Source: Tridacna crocea (lineage: Eukaryota; Mollusca; Bivalvia; Cardiida; Cardiidae). From it: 64,000 nucleotides of DNA. A model generated the notes under the pieces. That model was not told where the DNA came from, ran no database searches, and saw only the letters and a list, made by a program, of their open reading frames with translations. The stretch lies in the NCBI GenBank assembly GCA_943736015.1, contig OX031059.1, forward strand, positions 22,748,501-22,812,500, read 5' to 3'. Numbering within the stretch: the stretch's first letter is position 1; each line of letters opens with the position of its first letter. Shown piece after piece: positions 41,808 through 52,966 of the stretch. A program made the position numbers and the translations under genes.

Positions 41808-43363
41808 TATACGCCCGTCGAAGACGGGACGTATTATGGGATCACCCGTGGCGGGCGGGCGGGCGGGTGGGCGGCGTCCAGTTCTTTGTCCGGAGCATAT
41901 CTCCAAAACTATACAAGCTAGGGTTATGAAATTTCATGGGTGGATAGATCTCATCGAGGCGGAGTGCAGTGCACAAGAATCACAACTCTTGCTCGCTTAA
42001 TTTTTGAGTTATTGCCCTTTGTTGTTTTTCATACTTGAATTTTGTCCGGAGCATATCTCCAAAACTATAGTAGCTAGGGTTATGAAATTTCATGGGTTGA
42101 TAGATCTCATCGAGGGGGAGTGCAGTGCACAAGAATCACAACTCTTGCTCGCTTAATTTTTGAGTTATTGCCCTTTGTTGTTTTTCATACTTGAATTTTG
42201 TCCGGAGCATATCTCCAAAACTATAGTAGCTAGGGTTATGAAATTTCATGGGTGGATAGATCTCATTCAGGGGGAGTGCAGTGCACAAGAATCATAACTC
42301 TTGCTCGCTTAATTTTTGAGTTATTGCCCTTTGTTGTTTTTCATACTTGAATTTTGTCCGGAGCATATCTCCAAAACTATAGTAGCTAGGGTTATGAAAT
42401 TTCATGGGTGGATAGATCTCACTGAGGGGGAGTGCAGTGCACAAGAATCATAACTCTTGCTGGCTTAATTTTTGAGTTATTGCCCTTTGTCGTTTTTTAT
42501 ACTTGAATTTTGTCCGGTGAATATCTCCAAAACTATACTAGCTAGGGTTATGAAATTTCATGGGTGGATAGATCTCACCGAGGCGGAGTGCAGTGCACAG
42601 GAATCATAACTCTTGCTTGCTTAATTTTTGAGTTATTGCCCTTTGTCGTTTTTCATACTTGATTTTTGTCCGAAGCATATCACCAATACTATACTACCTA
42701 GGGTTATGAAATTTCATGGGTGGATAGATCTCATGGATGAGGGGTGCAGTGCACACAAATCACAACTCTTGCTCGCTTAATTTTTGAGTTATTGCCCTTT
42801 GTTGTTTTTCATACTTGAATTTTGTCCGGAGCATATCTCCAAAACTATAGTAGCTAGGGTTATGAAATTTCATGGGAGGATAGATCTCACTGAGGGGGAG
42901 TGCAGTGCACAAGAATCATAACTCTTGCTTTCTTAATTTTTCAGTTATTGCCCTTTGTCATTTTTTATACTTGAATTTTGTCCGGTGAATATCTCCAAAA
43001 CTATACTAGCTAGGGTTATGAAATTTCATGGGTGGATAGATCTCACCGAGGCGGAGTGCAGTGCACAGGAATCATAACTCTTGCTTGCTTAATTTTTGAG
43101 TTATTGCCCTTTGTCGTTTTTCATACTTGATTTTTGTCCGAAGCATATCTCTAAAACTATACTAGCTAGGGTTATGAAATTTCATTGGTGGATAGATCTC
43201 ATCAAGGGGGAGTGCAGTGCACCAAAATCACAACTCTTGCTTGCTTAATTTTTGAGTTATAGCCCTTTGTTGTTTTTCATACTTGAATTTTGTCTGGTGC
43301 ATGCCCCAGCTTTACAACTTGGGGTAAGACGGGCGTATCTTGCGACAATTTGCCGCTCTTGTT
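41808..43363 (+). mobile_element. Pearl/Helentron-like element with 9 core repeats
   Basis: Same ends as 36711-38267. A three-unit (about 468 bp) block appears repeated inside: units starting at 42490 and 42958 share gtgaatatctcc and accgaggcggag. Not inserted in a MITE. Confidence 0.8.
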
Positions 43364-43660
43364 GCATGTTGTAAGCCATAAGTGAAGTGGGGATTCTCAG
43401 AATCTTATCTTTTTGTAAAGCTATAAAAAAGATACAAGGTATTACTAGATGACACTTGTCTTTTTATGTGAAATTTTGCTATATAAAATAATACTTTTAG
43501 AAGTGAGGATTGCTCACATAATATAGACATTGATCGCTGGTACAGTTTTATTGAATCTCTCATACTAATCCCTACGAAATTGATCTGATAGCATTTAGGA
43601 AGTGAAGTCTAGCATAGATCAAAGCTGGAAAATATATTGATTGGAATTATCTTTATCTGA

Positions 43661-43851
43661 TAACTAAATTTATAGGCTTGTCCATAATTCAGAGCATTTG
43701 CAGACGGCTAAACTTATTCTGGAAAAATTGGTAGAAATTCTATTTTTATGGCTGGAAAATATTTTTACCAGCATTTTCTCCTTTTTTTCTGCATGTTGTC
43801 TGAAACTCTGTTTGCCAGCACTGTTTAAATGCTGGATTGTAGGGTAAGTGG
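43661..43851 (-). mobile_element. TTAA-MITE, decayed copy
   Basis: Left stem arm eroded, right arm tttaccagcattttctcc. Confidence 0.5.
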
Positions 43852-43856
43852 ATAGC

Positions 43857-44079
43857 GTTTTGCCACACAGTCCCGACTTTAAACGACCCTGAGAGAGAAA
43901 GCTTTTGAAAACATTGTGGAAAAGGGGAAAATGCTGGTAAACAGTATTTTCTCCTTTTTCCACAATGTTTTCTGCTCATCCCCCCCAAAAAATTTGATTT
44001 TTTAGTCACTTGTTTTGTTGTCTGCAAATGCTTTTACTTTGGGCGAGTCTGAAATTTTGTGCTTTGGTGAAGAGTTAAA
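43857..44079 (+). mobile_element. TTAA-MITE, near full copy
   Basis: Right TTAA intact. Contains a C run (atccccccc). Confidence 0.72.
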
Positions 44080-44218
44080 CAACAAAAATCAAGACTGTAT
44101 TGAAAGTATTGTCAGATGATGGTTTGAATATGCTTCCAGCTGCCTGCTATTGTGCTTGTCTATAAAATATACACTAGATTGTTGGAAAAGGACTAAATGC
44201 TGTTTATCAGCATATCTA

Positions 44219-44422
44219 CCTTATCCCTTTACCAGACAATCTCAAGTTTTAACAACTCGGGAAAGAAGCTTTTGAAAACAGAAAAAGGTGAAAATGCAGA
44301 TGAAATGCCGTTAACTGGCATTCTATCTTTTTTTTCTACCATGTTTTCTCCTCTTTCCACAATGTTGTTAAATGTTGTATTTGTCAAAGTCTTAAACTCA
44401 GGATAATGCAGTAAAGAGTTAA
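44219..44422. mobile_element. TTAA-MITE with short arms on both sides
   Basis: Left end ccctttaccagacaatctc and right end ctcaggataatgcagtaaag are both short-arm type, making a nearly symmetric element. Confidence 0.5.
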
Positions 44423-44452
44423 TTGATATAGCAGATAAGGGTTGTAGAGAAC

Positions 44453-44680
44453 TAACTCTTTACCACACAACAAAATTTTACATCTATCCAAATATAAAGC
44501 ATTTGCAGATGTCTATTTCATAGTAGCTCAAATGGGACAATTTTTCTTTGATAGGGTAGAAAACTTTGTGGGAAAAGGAGAAAATGCTGGATGCCAGCAT
44601 TTTCTCCTTTGTCCACAATGTTTTCAAAAGGCTTCTTACTGTAGGTCATTAAGAGTCGTCATTGTGTGGTAAAGGGTTAA
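44453..44680 (-). mobile_element. TTAA-MITE, full copy
   Basis: Right TTAA intact. Centre ctggatgccag. Confidence 0.75.
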
Positions 44681-45069
44681 TTTGTAAAAGTTGTCCTGAT
44701 ATGTATCTTCAGACATAATTTGCATGTTTTAAACAAATTTTGACATGGCTGCAGGAAAAGTTTTTGGAAAACGGAAAAAAACCTAATTCCATAATGAGTT
44801 ATTTCAAAATGAGCTTTGCTGTATCAAGGACAGATAGGAATAATCGGAAAAATTGAGAAGAGTTTGAAAAAAATTACATAATTACAAGGTTCATAATTGT
44901 AATTCTTTGAATGTCCTTTGAAAATTGTTCTACATAATAGGTCATTGTAATGTAGAGAGCTTAAAAAGAATCAATTTTTTATTCAAACAGTTTTAAACAA
45001 AGACAGATATTACCAAGGAGAAGTGCAAACATATACCATTGGCTTCAATTGATCGGAAAATGATTTATC
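44681..45069. other. Intron, nothing recognised
   Basis: No exon or repeat supported. Confidence 0.4.
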
Positions 45070-45299
45070 TTAACCCTTTCCCAAACGACAAACTTTGGAC
45101 TTATTCAAATTTCAGTGATCTGCAGGTGACCAATTCAGAATGGGTTGAAATAAGCTTGAGCTCTCTGATATGGTAGAAAACATTGTGGGAAAGGGGGGAA
45201 ATGTTGGTTTACAACATTTTCACCTTTTCCCACATATCTTTAGAAGCCTCCCCTTTCCAGGATTGTGAAGTGATCTGGGAATGTTTGTTTAAGGCTTAA
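45070..45299 (-). mobile_element. TTAA-MITE, CCCAAACG subtype
   Basis: TTAA at both ends. The stem has drifted (ggtttacaacat). Confidence 0.7.
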
Positions 45300-45399
45300 T
45301 TCTGATAAACTGAAATAGATCTACATGACTTTGTAATCTTCATCAAGTCCTCTTTGTTAAGTTTTTATCATTGTCCATTAGCATGAACCCAGATTATAA

Positions 45400-45504
45400 A
45401 CAAGACTCTTGAAAATGCTGTGGATAAAGTAGAGAGTGCTTGTATTGTCTCCTTTTCTGAAAAACGTTTTCTTTCCTTTCAAAGACAAACATTACACTTG
45501 GTTT
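45400..45504 (+). mobile_element. TTAA-MITE cut by an H2 element
   Basis: Short-arm scrap, stem and caaagacaaacattacac, then the H2 start at 45505. Confidence 0.5.
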
Positions 45505-46166
45505 TATACCCCCCACCACCACTTCCACCACAACAAAGTCAAGTGGGGTGGGATCACTGATACGCCATGACTGTCTGTCTGTTTGTCCATCCATCTGTCC
45601 GTAGACACAAATTTGTTCATCAAAATACTCAAGCAGGTTTTCAAGTACTGAACTCAACTTTACTCACAGTGTTCCTGTATATATGATGTTGGTTGGTTGT
45701 ATTGGGGTTTAACGCCACTTTAACAGCTAAGGTCATATCATGGCGGTCGGTGGCGCACATGTGTTTCCTGGCTTCTTCATACCAGTACTAACACAACTTT
45801 CTTTCCAAAGCCACCAACTACTTTTCTCACATGCTTCAACAGAGGTGAGAGGCGAAAAAATCACCGGAAAGAAAGTTTGCCTCAACCGGGTATCGAACTC
45901 ACAAGCACCAGGTCACAAGCCCGACACGTTCACCACTGAGCCACCCGGGCGGGCCCTGTGTATATGAATTGGTGCATGTGCAATTTCTATGACCCTGCTG
46001 CGACTTGTTGCAGAATTATCACTCCTTCAACTTTATTAACTTTTTTTGTACTAAACCATTCTGCATTTTTGAAAAGAGCTGTTTTGTGACAAGGAGATGA
46101 TGGCGGATGGTCGGGGGTGGTGGTGGGTGGTTGGGTGTTTTAATTACCTTTAGTGATAGCTGTATT
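45505..46166 (+). mobile_element. Helentron-like H2 element interrupted by a SINE
   Basis: tataccccccaccacc start, gttttgtgacaaggagatg and tttagtgatagct end. Interrupted at 45687-45956. Confidence 0.62.
45687..45956 (-). mobile_element. tRNA-derived SINE, family S3, nested
   Basis: The minus-strand head gggtggctcagtggtgaacg (A box) and gagttcgatacccgg (B box) are the clearest tRNA-like promoter in the window. The tail contains ggggtttaacgcc read on the plus strand. Flanks tgtatatatga and tgtgtatatga look like a target duplication. Confidence 0.75.
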
Positions 46167-46479
46167 TGTGTATTGTTTTAGGCACATGTAATCTTTTGTA
46201 TGAAAAATTAATGCTTTTGAGCAAGTTCTTCTTTTGCTACAATATTTTTCACATATTACCTTTTCATTCATGTTGATTACACAGGTTTTTCAAGTTGTGT
46301 GATTCTTTTCAGCAGTTAGGCTGAATAAAAAATAATATGGCAGAAATATTCTCAGAAGAAGAGGATAGGGTTTTTTATAAGGGGTTGATCTGAATGGGCC
46401 ATTTTATTTGTTACCTGTGATTAGTCCTCGCAAACATTATGAAAAACAACCGCAGGTAAATAACATTCTATCATGCAGT
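46167..46479. other. Intron, nothing recognised
   Basis: May include the remnant of the MITE interrupted at 45504, but similarity is too weak to call. Confidence 0.35.
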
Positions 46480-46645
46480 TTTGTGTTTTAATGATTCAGG
46501 AGAAGGAAGCCTTTAAGAATTTCCTAGATTTCTCCTTTTCTCGCATTGATTTTATTCTATCAAAGATTAAATCATTTGAGACAAATCTAATTTTAATAGG
46601 CAAATGCAATTTGGAAAATTCAGAAATGTCATCTTGTAAAGGGCT
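46480..46645 (+). mobile_element. TTAA-MITE, deleted copy
   Basis: Short-arm relic joined to the right stem arm (tttctccttttctcgc) and long arm. Confidence 0.5.
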
Positions 46646-46656
46646 AGATATTGCTT

Positions 46657-46892
46657 TTAACTCTTTACCACAGAATCCCTACTTTTAACGACCCTGAGAA
46701 TGAAGCCTATAGAAAACATTGTGGGAAATGGAGAAAATGCTGGTAACCAGCATTTTCTCCTTTTCCCACAATATTTTCTACCCTAACAAAGTCAGAAATC
46801 ATAATATTAGTAAGATTTACCGGGTATTTTGTTTTCTGCAGATGCATTGAATTTGAATCAGTCCAAAAATTTGTTGTTCGGTAAAGAGTTAA
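46657..46892 (+). mobile_element. TTAA-MITE, full copy
   Basis: TTAA at both ends. Shares the caaagtcagaaatcat arm variant with 21698. Confidence 0.82.
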
Positions 46893-47128
46893 TGCGATGA
46901 CAGGTCAAAGGCCAAGCTTTGGCATTCTTATTACAAAGATCTTTGAATAATGCACGAAAGATTTTAGGTAAGCGGGAGTGCAACTGTTTTGACACATCTA
47001 ATAAAAATCGCTGAATTATTAAACAGTTTTCTGCATAGTTGGCAGGCAGATTATTGATTCTCCTAGTTACCAAAGGATTAATAAAAAAAAATATATAAGC
47101 GTTCCTCAGTGTTACATCTTATGTGAAC

Positions 47129-47520
47129 TCATTAATACAAATCCCGAGTCTAAAGGACCCTGAAAAAGATAGCTTTTTGAATATATTGTTAGAAAAGAAG
47201 AAAATGCAAGTTACAAGTATTTTCTCTTTTTCCCACAATGTTTCTTCCATATAAGATACAACATGTATGGTTTGAGCCACCTTAACCCTTTACATCACAA
47301 CCCTGAGGAAAACTCCTTTGAAAATGTTGTCTCCTTTTCCCACATTGTTTTCTATTTTCCAAACACAAATTCATTTTTTTTTTAAGTTACATTTATTTTA
47401 TGTACAAATGCTTTCAGTTTAGACTGGCCCAAAATATGTCATTCTGTAAAGTCAGTTACTTTGTCATCCAAAGTAAATAAGTCAAAAAGTTTGTAGTTTG
47501 GCAAAGAATGAACTTGTTGC
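47129..47520 (+). mobile_element. TTAA-MITE, possibly split by a second copy
   Basis: 47129-47285 gives short arm, stem and start of long arm. An internally deleted copy runs from ttaaccctttacatcac (47283) to about 47455. Long-arm end sequence (gtttgtagtttggcaaagaa) follows to 47515 and could belong to the first copy. Confidence 0.5.
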
Positions 47521-47620
47521 GGTGTTAAATTATACAAATTTGTATTAGGGGACTTTGAAAACAGCCTTCTAAAATATGAAAAACAAATTTCCCCTCTTGC
47601 CCGGAAGTTTTTGCTATATC

Positions 47621-47839
47621 TTAACCCTTTACCACTCAATCATAACATTTAATAGCCTTCAGTTTATTGCTTTCTGAAACATAATTATAACCAGCATTTT
47701 CTTCTTTCCCCCCAGTGTTTTATACCATTTGAATATAAATATTTCATGTTTTGAAATAAAAAAAAATCAGGTTGTTCTTAGCAAAATTTATGCTTTTGAT
47801 TTGGACAAGACTATCACTTTGTGATTGGTAAAGAGTTCA
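47621..47839 (+). mobile_element. TTAA-MITE copy with reduced stem
   Basis: Left TTAA intact. Left stem arm mostly deleted. Confidence 0.6.
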
Positions 47840-47931
47840 GTGATTTCAAGTACATATTCACAAAAATATCTGATAATGCAATGATTGAAAGGAAGTCAAT
47901 TTGAATGAAAAAAAAAAGAGCAAAATCTTAC

Positions 47932-47937
47932 CTCCAT
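47932..47937 (-). CDS. Candidate first coding exon of the ankyrin gene (Met-Glu)
   Basis: The minus strand reads tcATGGAG then gtaagat, a strong donor right after a start codon. Joined to the second AG of the acceptor at 40195 it gives Met-Glu-Asp-Ala-Asp-Met-Arg in frame. The evidence is only a splice motif plus phase. Confidence 0.3.
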
Positions 47938-48077
47938 GATTTTTTCACAAGTCGGATGTGTTTACATGAAAATCCCACTATGGCAACTAACCATTAATAT
48001 GAAAATGATTGGAAGTGGGCTGGTTTGTAATCAGAAATTTGATATACAATACAAATATATTGAAAACGTGGGATTAG

Positions 48078-48520
48078 CCCTCCACCAGACCACAAAATTA
48101 AATATTACTTGTCAAAATTGAAAGCACTTGCAGATGACAACATTAACTCATTACCACACAATCCCTACTTTTGACGACCCTAAGAAAGAAGCCTTTGGAA
48201 AACATTGTGGGAAAAGGAGAAAATGCTGGTAACCAGCATTTTCTCCTTTTCCCACAATGTTTTCTACCCTTTACAAAAAAAATTCAATTTTTCTGTCACT
48301 TTTATTTTGTTGTCTGCAAATACTTTCAATTTGGACCGGTCTAAGATTTTGTCGTTTGGTAATGAGTTTATCCTGGTTCAAATTATGGAATTTGTCTGTG
48401 GAAGGTTTGAAAACATTGTGGATTAAATGGAAAATTGCTGGTTTTCCAGTGTTTTCTGTCCTTTGAATGTTTCTTAAAGCCATCTTCCCATGGAACTGTT
48501 TTGTTAAGGGTTAACCCTGG
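48078..48520 (-). mobile_element. TTAA-MITE host split by a nested copy
   Basis: The long arm 48078-48146 (up to cagatgacaacattaa) resumes at 48370 (cctggttcaaattatggaat), followed by stem and short arm to ttaa at about 48515. Confidence 0.78.
48143..48369 (+). mobile_element. TTAA-MITE nested in a TTAA-MITE
   Basis: Perfect stem. Left TTAA intact, right copy mutated to TTTA. It sits in the internal TTAA of the host long arm. Confidence 0.85.
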
Positions 48521-48803
48521 CAGTTGAGGTCCCATATTTGTATTGTCAATGAAAATCACGTTTATTATGTTTTATTTATGATTTCCACTATCTGAATGAT
48601 TTTTGTTCCAAGATTAAGACCCTTCAGAGATAAAACAAGGGAGATTCACGGTATTTTTCCGAATCCCCATACCAATGGATGGCATGGTCTGCTATTAGTC
48701 TTGACTTCAGGGGCATAAACTTTTTGAAAGCAATTCAGGAGAAAGAGACAATGTTTATTTACTTATCACCAAAATTTAATAGTTTTTAGTTATAACAGTG
48801 CTG
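48521..48803. other. Intron, nothing recognised
   Basis: No exon or repeat supported. Confidence 0.4.
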
Positions 48804-49034
48804 ATTAACTCTTTACCACACGACAAAATTTTAGACTGGTTCAAATTGAAAGCATTTGCAGACGACAAAATAAAGGTGACTGAAAAATTGAAATTTCTTC
48901 TGGGAAGGGTAGAAAACATTGTGGAAAAAGGAGAAAATGCTGGTTACCATCATTTTCTCCTTTTCACCACAATGTTTTCTGAAGGCTTCTTTCTCAGGGG
49001 CATCAAAAGTAGGGATTGTGTGGTAATGGGTTAA
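48804..49034 (-). mobile_element. TTAA-MITE, full copy
   Basis: TTAA at both ends. Close in sequence to 52967-53195 (both ttaactctttaccacacgac and ggttcaaattg). Confidence 0.85.
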
Positions 49035-49199
49035 GATAAGAAAATCAAATATTTTTATTTTTTTTTTTTAAGAATAGTCCAAATATGAAAATATGGTTTG
49101 CTGTATAGTATGATACAGTGATAGTTATGTGGAAAAAGATGATAAAGTTCTTCTCTTTGAAAAAGAAAGAAATTAAGATCTGTTTGTAAAAAAAGGGCC

Positions 49200-49320
49200 C
49201 TATTATACTTCAAATGAAAGTGTAGAAAACATGGTGAGGAAAAGGTAAAATGCCAGTCTCAGAACAATTTCTCCTTTTTCAACAAAATTTTCAAAAGCCC
49301 CTTTTCCAAGGATTGTTTGA
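49200..49320 (-). mobile_element. TTAA-MITE, partial decayed copy
   Basis: gtagaaaacatggtgagg to gccccttttccaagg. Confidence 0.45.
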
Positions 49321-49654
49321 AGAAAAATGAAGAAATTGGTATAGCTTTGAAGAACATGGAGTCAAGATCCTTACTGGATTGAGGTTATTAATGTAAAGAA
49401 AAGCTAATTTGGATCCCTATTATCTCAAAATGTGAAATGTCACACAGTTTTTATGTACAAATTAAGTCATTATATTTGATCTAAATGGAAAATGCCAATT
49501 TTTCTGTTACTAAAACACACATTGGTGGTTAAATTTGTTATACATGCATTTGCACCAACTATGTCCTTGTGAAGCTTAACAGAATATGTTTCATAGTTCT
49601 TGGGCAATATAAATACCATATACTTGAATTTGATTTCAAAGATATATTAATCGG
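49321..49654. other. Intron, nothing recognised
   Basis: No supported feature. A long-arm MITE scrap (tttgtcatctgcaaatgctt) follows at 49655-49735. Confidence 0.4.
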
Positions 49655-49759
49655 GTCATAAAACCAGCATTTGTTTATCATCATTCTGCATTTGTCATCT
49701 GCAAATGCTTTAAATACAGACAAGTCAAAGCCTGTGCTATTTTCAAAAACATTAAGCCT

Positions 49760-49902
49760 GAACTCATTACCACACAATCCCTACTTTTGATGATCCTGAG
49801 AAAAAAGCCTTTTGAAAACATTGTGGGAAAAGGAAAAAATGCTGGTAACCAATGCTTTCGATTTGGATAATTCTAAAATATTGTTGTTTGGTAATGAGTT
49901 AC
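49760..49902 (+). mobile_element. TTAA-MITE deletion derivative
   Basis: ctggtaaccaa is joined directly to tgctttcgatttggat, removing the right stem arm and half of the long arm. Confidence 0.65.
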
Positions 49903-51552
49903 CCAAATGACAAAATTTTAGACCGGTCCAAATTGAAAGCACTTGCAGACAACAAATTAAAGGTAAAGAACGTTGTAATGATTGCCTATCAAATGTTTTT
50001 TTTCTTCCACAGCTTAATCTTTGGAGATTGCTCCACAGAAAATACTGGTTACTAGCATTTACTATTTTTATATGCCCGTTGAAGACGGGACGTATTATGG
50101 GATCACCCATGGCGGACGGGTGGGCGGGCGTCCAGGCGGGCGGGCAGCGTCCAGTCAGGAGCATATCTCCAAAACTATTCTAGCTAGGGTTATGAAATTT
50201 CATGGGTGGATAGATCTCATCGAGGGGGAGTGCAGTGCGCAGGAATCATAACTCTTGCTTGCTTAATTTTTGAGTTATTGCCCTTCGTTGTTTTTCATAC
50301 TTGAATTTTGTCCGGAGCATATCTCAAAAACTATACTACCTAGGGTTATGAAATTTCATGGGTGGATAGATCTCATTGAGGGGGAGTGCAGTGCACAGAA
50401 ATCATAACTCTTGCTTGCTTAATTTTTGAGTTATTGCCCTTTGTTGTTTTTCATACTTGAATTTTGTCTGGAGCATATCTCAAAAACTATACTACCTAGG
50501 GTTATGAAATTTCATGCGTGGATAGATCTCACCGAGGGGGAGTGCAGTGCAAAGGAATCATAACTCTTGCTTGCTTAATTTTTGAGTTATTGCCCTTTGT
50601 TGTTTTTCATACTTGAATTTTGTCCGGAGCAATTCTCCAAAACTATACTAGCTAGGGTTATGAAATTTCATGGGTGGATAGATCTCAGCAAGGGGGAGTG
50701 CAGTGCACAGGAATCATAACTCTTGCTTGCTTAATTTTTGAGTTATTGCCCTTTGTTGTTTTTCATACTTGAATTTTGTCCGGAGCAATTCTCCAAAACT
50801 ATACTAGCTAGGGTTATGAAATTTCATGGGTGGATAGATCTCACCAAGGGAGAGTGCAGTGCACAGGAATCATAAGTCTTGCTTGCTTAATTTTTGAGTT
50901 ATTGCCCTTTGTTGTTTTTCATGCTTGAATATTGTCCGGAGCATATCTCCAAAATTATATTAGCTAGGATTATGAAATTTCATGCGTGGATACATCTCAT
51001 CAAGAGGGAGTGCAGTGCACAGGAATCATAACTCTTGCTTGCTTAATTCTCGAGTTATTGCCCTTTGTCGTTTTTCATACTTGAATTTTGTCCGGTGAAT
51101 ATCTCCCAAACTATACTAGCTAGGGTTATGAAATTTCATGGGTGGATAGATCTCATCAAGGGGGAGTGCAGTGCACAGGAATCATACCTCTTGCTTCCTT
51201 AATTTTCGAGTTATTGCCCTTTGTTGTTTTTCATACTTGAATTTTGTCCGCAGCTTATCTCCAAAACTATACTAGCTAGGGTTATGAAATTTCATGGGTG
51301 GATAGATCTCAGCAAGGGGAAGTGCAGTGCACAGGAATCATAACTCTTGCTCGTTTAATTTTTTACTTATTGCCTTTTGTCATTTTTCATACTTGAATTT
51401 TGTCCGGTGCATGCCCCAGCTTTACAACTTGGGGTAAGACGGGCGTATCTTGCGACAATTTGCCGCTCTTGTTTTACAGCAATGTTTTCAAGAGCAATTT
51501 CAAGAGAGGATTATAGAAATACATTATCCTTTGGTAAAGTGTTTACCACACA
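49899..51552 (-). mobile_element. TTAA-MITE host split by a pearl-like element
   Basis: Left part 49899-50068 (long arm, half stem actggttactagcattta) and right part 51474-51545 (acagcaatgttttcaagag ... ctttggtaaagtg) flank the element at 50069. Confidence 0.7.
50069..51473 (+). mobile_element. Pearl/Helentron-like element with 8 core repeats
   Basis: Same ends as 36711-38267 with one substitution in the start (tatatgcccg). Eight core units. Several units carry gagcaattctcc in place of gagcatatctcc. Confidence 0.8.
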
Positions 51553-51767
51553 ATGCCGACTTTTAACAACCCTGAGAAAGAAAGCTTTTAAAACATTACA
51601 GGAAAAGGAGAACATGCTGGTAACCAGCATGTTCTCCTTTTCCCACTATGTTTTCTGCCCTTCCCAAATCGCATTTCAATGTTTGCTGCCTTCACATTTA
51701 TTTTGTTGTCTGCAAATGCTTTCAATTTGAACCAGTATAAAATTTTGTCATTTGGTAAAGAGCTAAT
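51541..51767 (+). mobile_element. TTAA-MITE, full copy
   Basis: A compensated stem change (gagaacatgctgg / ccagcatgttctc) keeps the palindrome. Confidence 0.75.
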
Positions 51768-52154
51768 CCAGTATTAGTTATTAGGATATGTTACAAACTG
51801 CCCTTTTATTTTCCATTCATTTTTCCTCCTTTATTGAATTTGCGCCCAAAATTAATTTCCGGCAGACTCATAAAAAAAAATCCATATCCATAAAGTTTGG
51901 CAGGATGAATTAAAATCAGATATACATACATGAAGATATATTCTAACATGACACGCGACTTTGGCTCTATAAACACAGTGCAAGGAAAACGTGGTAAAAT
52001 CTGCGACAAGCCGTGTACATAGAGTGACGTCATCCTATGTCGAGTGACGTCATTCAATGAGTGAGTTATTCAATGGAACATTATCTTCATCCTCGTTTTT
52101 ACTCTTAGGTTTGAACTTGTTTTCCTTTCACTGAGAATTGGCCATGTTAGAATC
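51768..52154. other. Unassigned stretch with two CRE octamers
   Basis: TGACGTCA occurs at 52025-52032 and 52045-52052, exactly 20 bp apart. It may belong to the same mobile element as the hairpin that follows. Confidence 0.45.
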
Positions 52155-52325
52155 GAAATAATCTTCTTTCTGTCGTGGTATATCGTTCAATAAACCACGT
52201 TGTGAGTTATGAGGCGCAATGAATAACCCACTCGGGCTATCACCCTCGTGGATTATTTATTGTGCCTCATAACTCACAACTGTGGTTTATTGAACGATAT
52301 ACCACGATAGAAAGAAGATTATTTC
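52155..52325. mobile_element. Foldback hairpin element
   Basis: Arms gaaataatcttctttctg ... and ... gatagaaagaagattatttc pair over about 73 bp with few mismatches, around a loop containing actcgggctatcaccctcgt. Confidence 0.75.
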
Positions 52326-52382
52326 TTAATTGAAACATTGTGACAAAAGGCTGGATTGTTATATTTTCAAAAGCCACCAACT

Positions 52383-52612
52383 TTAACCCTTTCCCAAACA
52401 ATAAACTTTTGGACTAGACCAAATTGAAAGCATTTGCAGACGGCAATTCAACTGTTGCTGAAAAGATGATTTCTGTCTATGATAGGGTAGAAAACATTGT
52501 GGGGAAAAGGAGAAAATGCTGGTTACCAGCATTTTCTCCTTTTCCCACAATGTTTTCAAAAGGCTACTATTCCAGACCTGTAAAAACCAGGGATTGTTTG
52601 GGAAAGGGTTAA
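52383..52612 (-). mobile_element. TTAA-MITE, CCCAAACA subtype
   Basis: TTAA at both ends. Close to 32801-33029, including ctattccagacctgtaaaaa. Confidence 0.85.
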
Positions 52613-52629
52613 GATGGTAAGGTGTATTA

Positions 52630-52960
52630 AACCTTAACTAAACATACAATTTTAGACTTTTCCAGAGTTTTCCCTTGACTTCCTGATTTGGGGGTCATTT
52701 GACCCCATTCAAATGAATAAAAAAAGGCACAGATATGAAATTTTTGGGGTCATTTTGAAAACCTAGGGGTCAACATTTCTAGAAACAGGGAGTCATTGGA
52801 AAACCCCGACTCTTCAAAATTGGATACCTTTGCAAACAACAAAATAAAAATTGGTTCAAATGATCTGAAGATCTTTTACAGTTTAGAACAGATTATGGGA
52901 ATGGGAGATAAATTGTTAGTCAATATTTTTACCTTTGACATAGGTAAAGTATTCTGGCAT
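52630..52960 (-). mobile_element. TTAA-MITE relic with an insertion
   Basis: Arm end at 52630-52665 and arm plus stem relic at 52800-52960. Between them are repeated ggggtcatt motifs of unknown origin. Confidence 0.4.
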
Positions 52961-52966
52961 AATTGA

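Noticed and set aside
36711-51473. Direct repeat arrays considered as CRISPR
   Set aside because: Units of 156-157 bp are contiguous without spacers, inside a eukaryotic mobile element.
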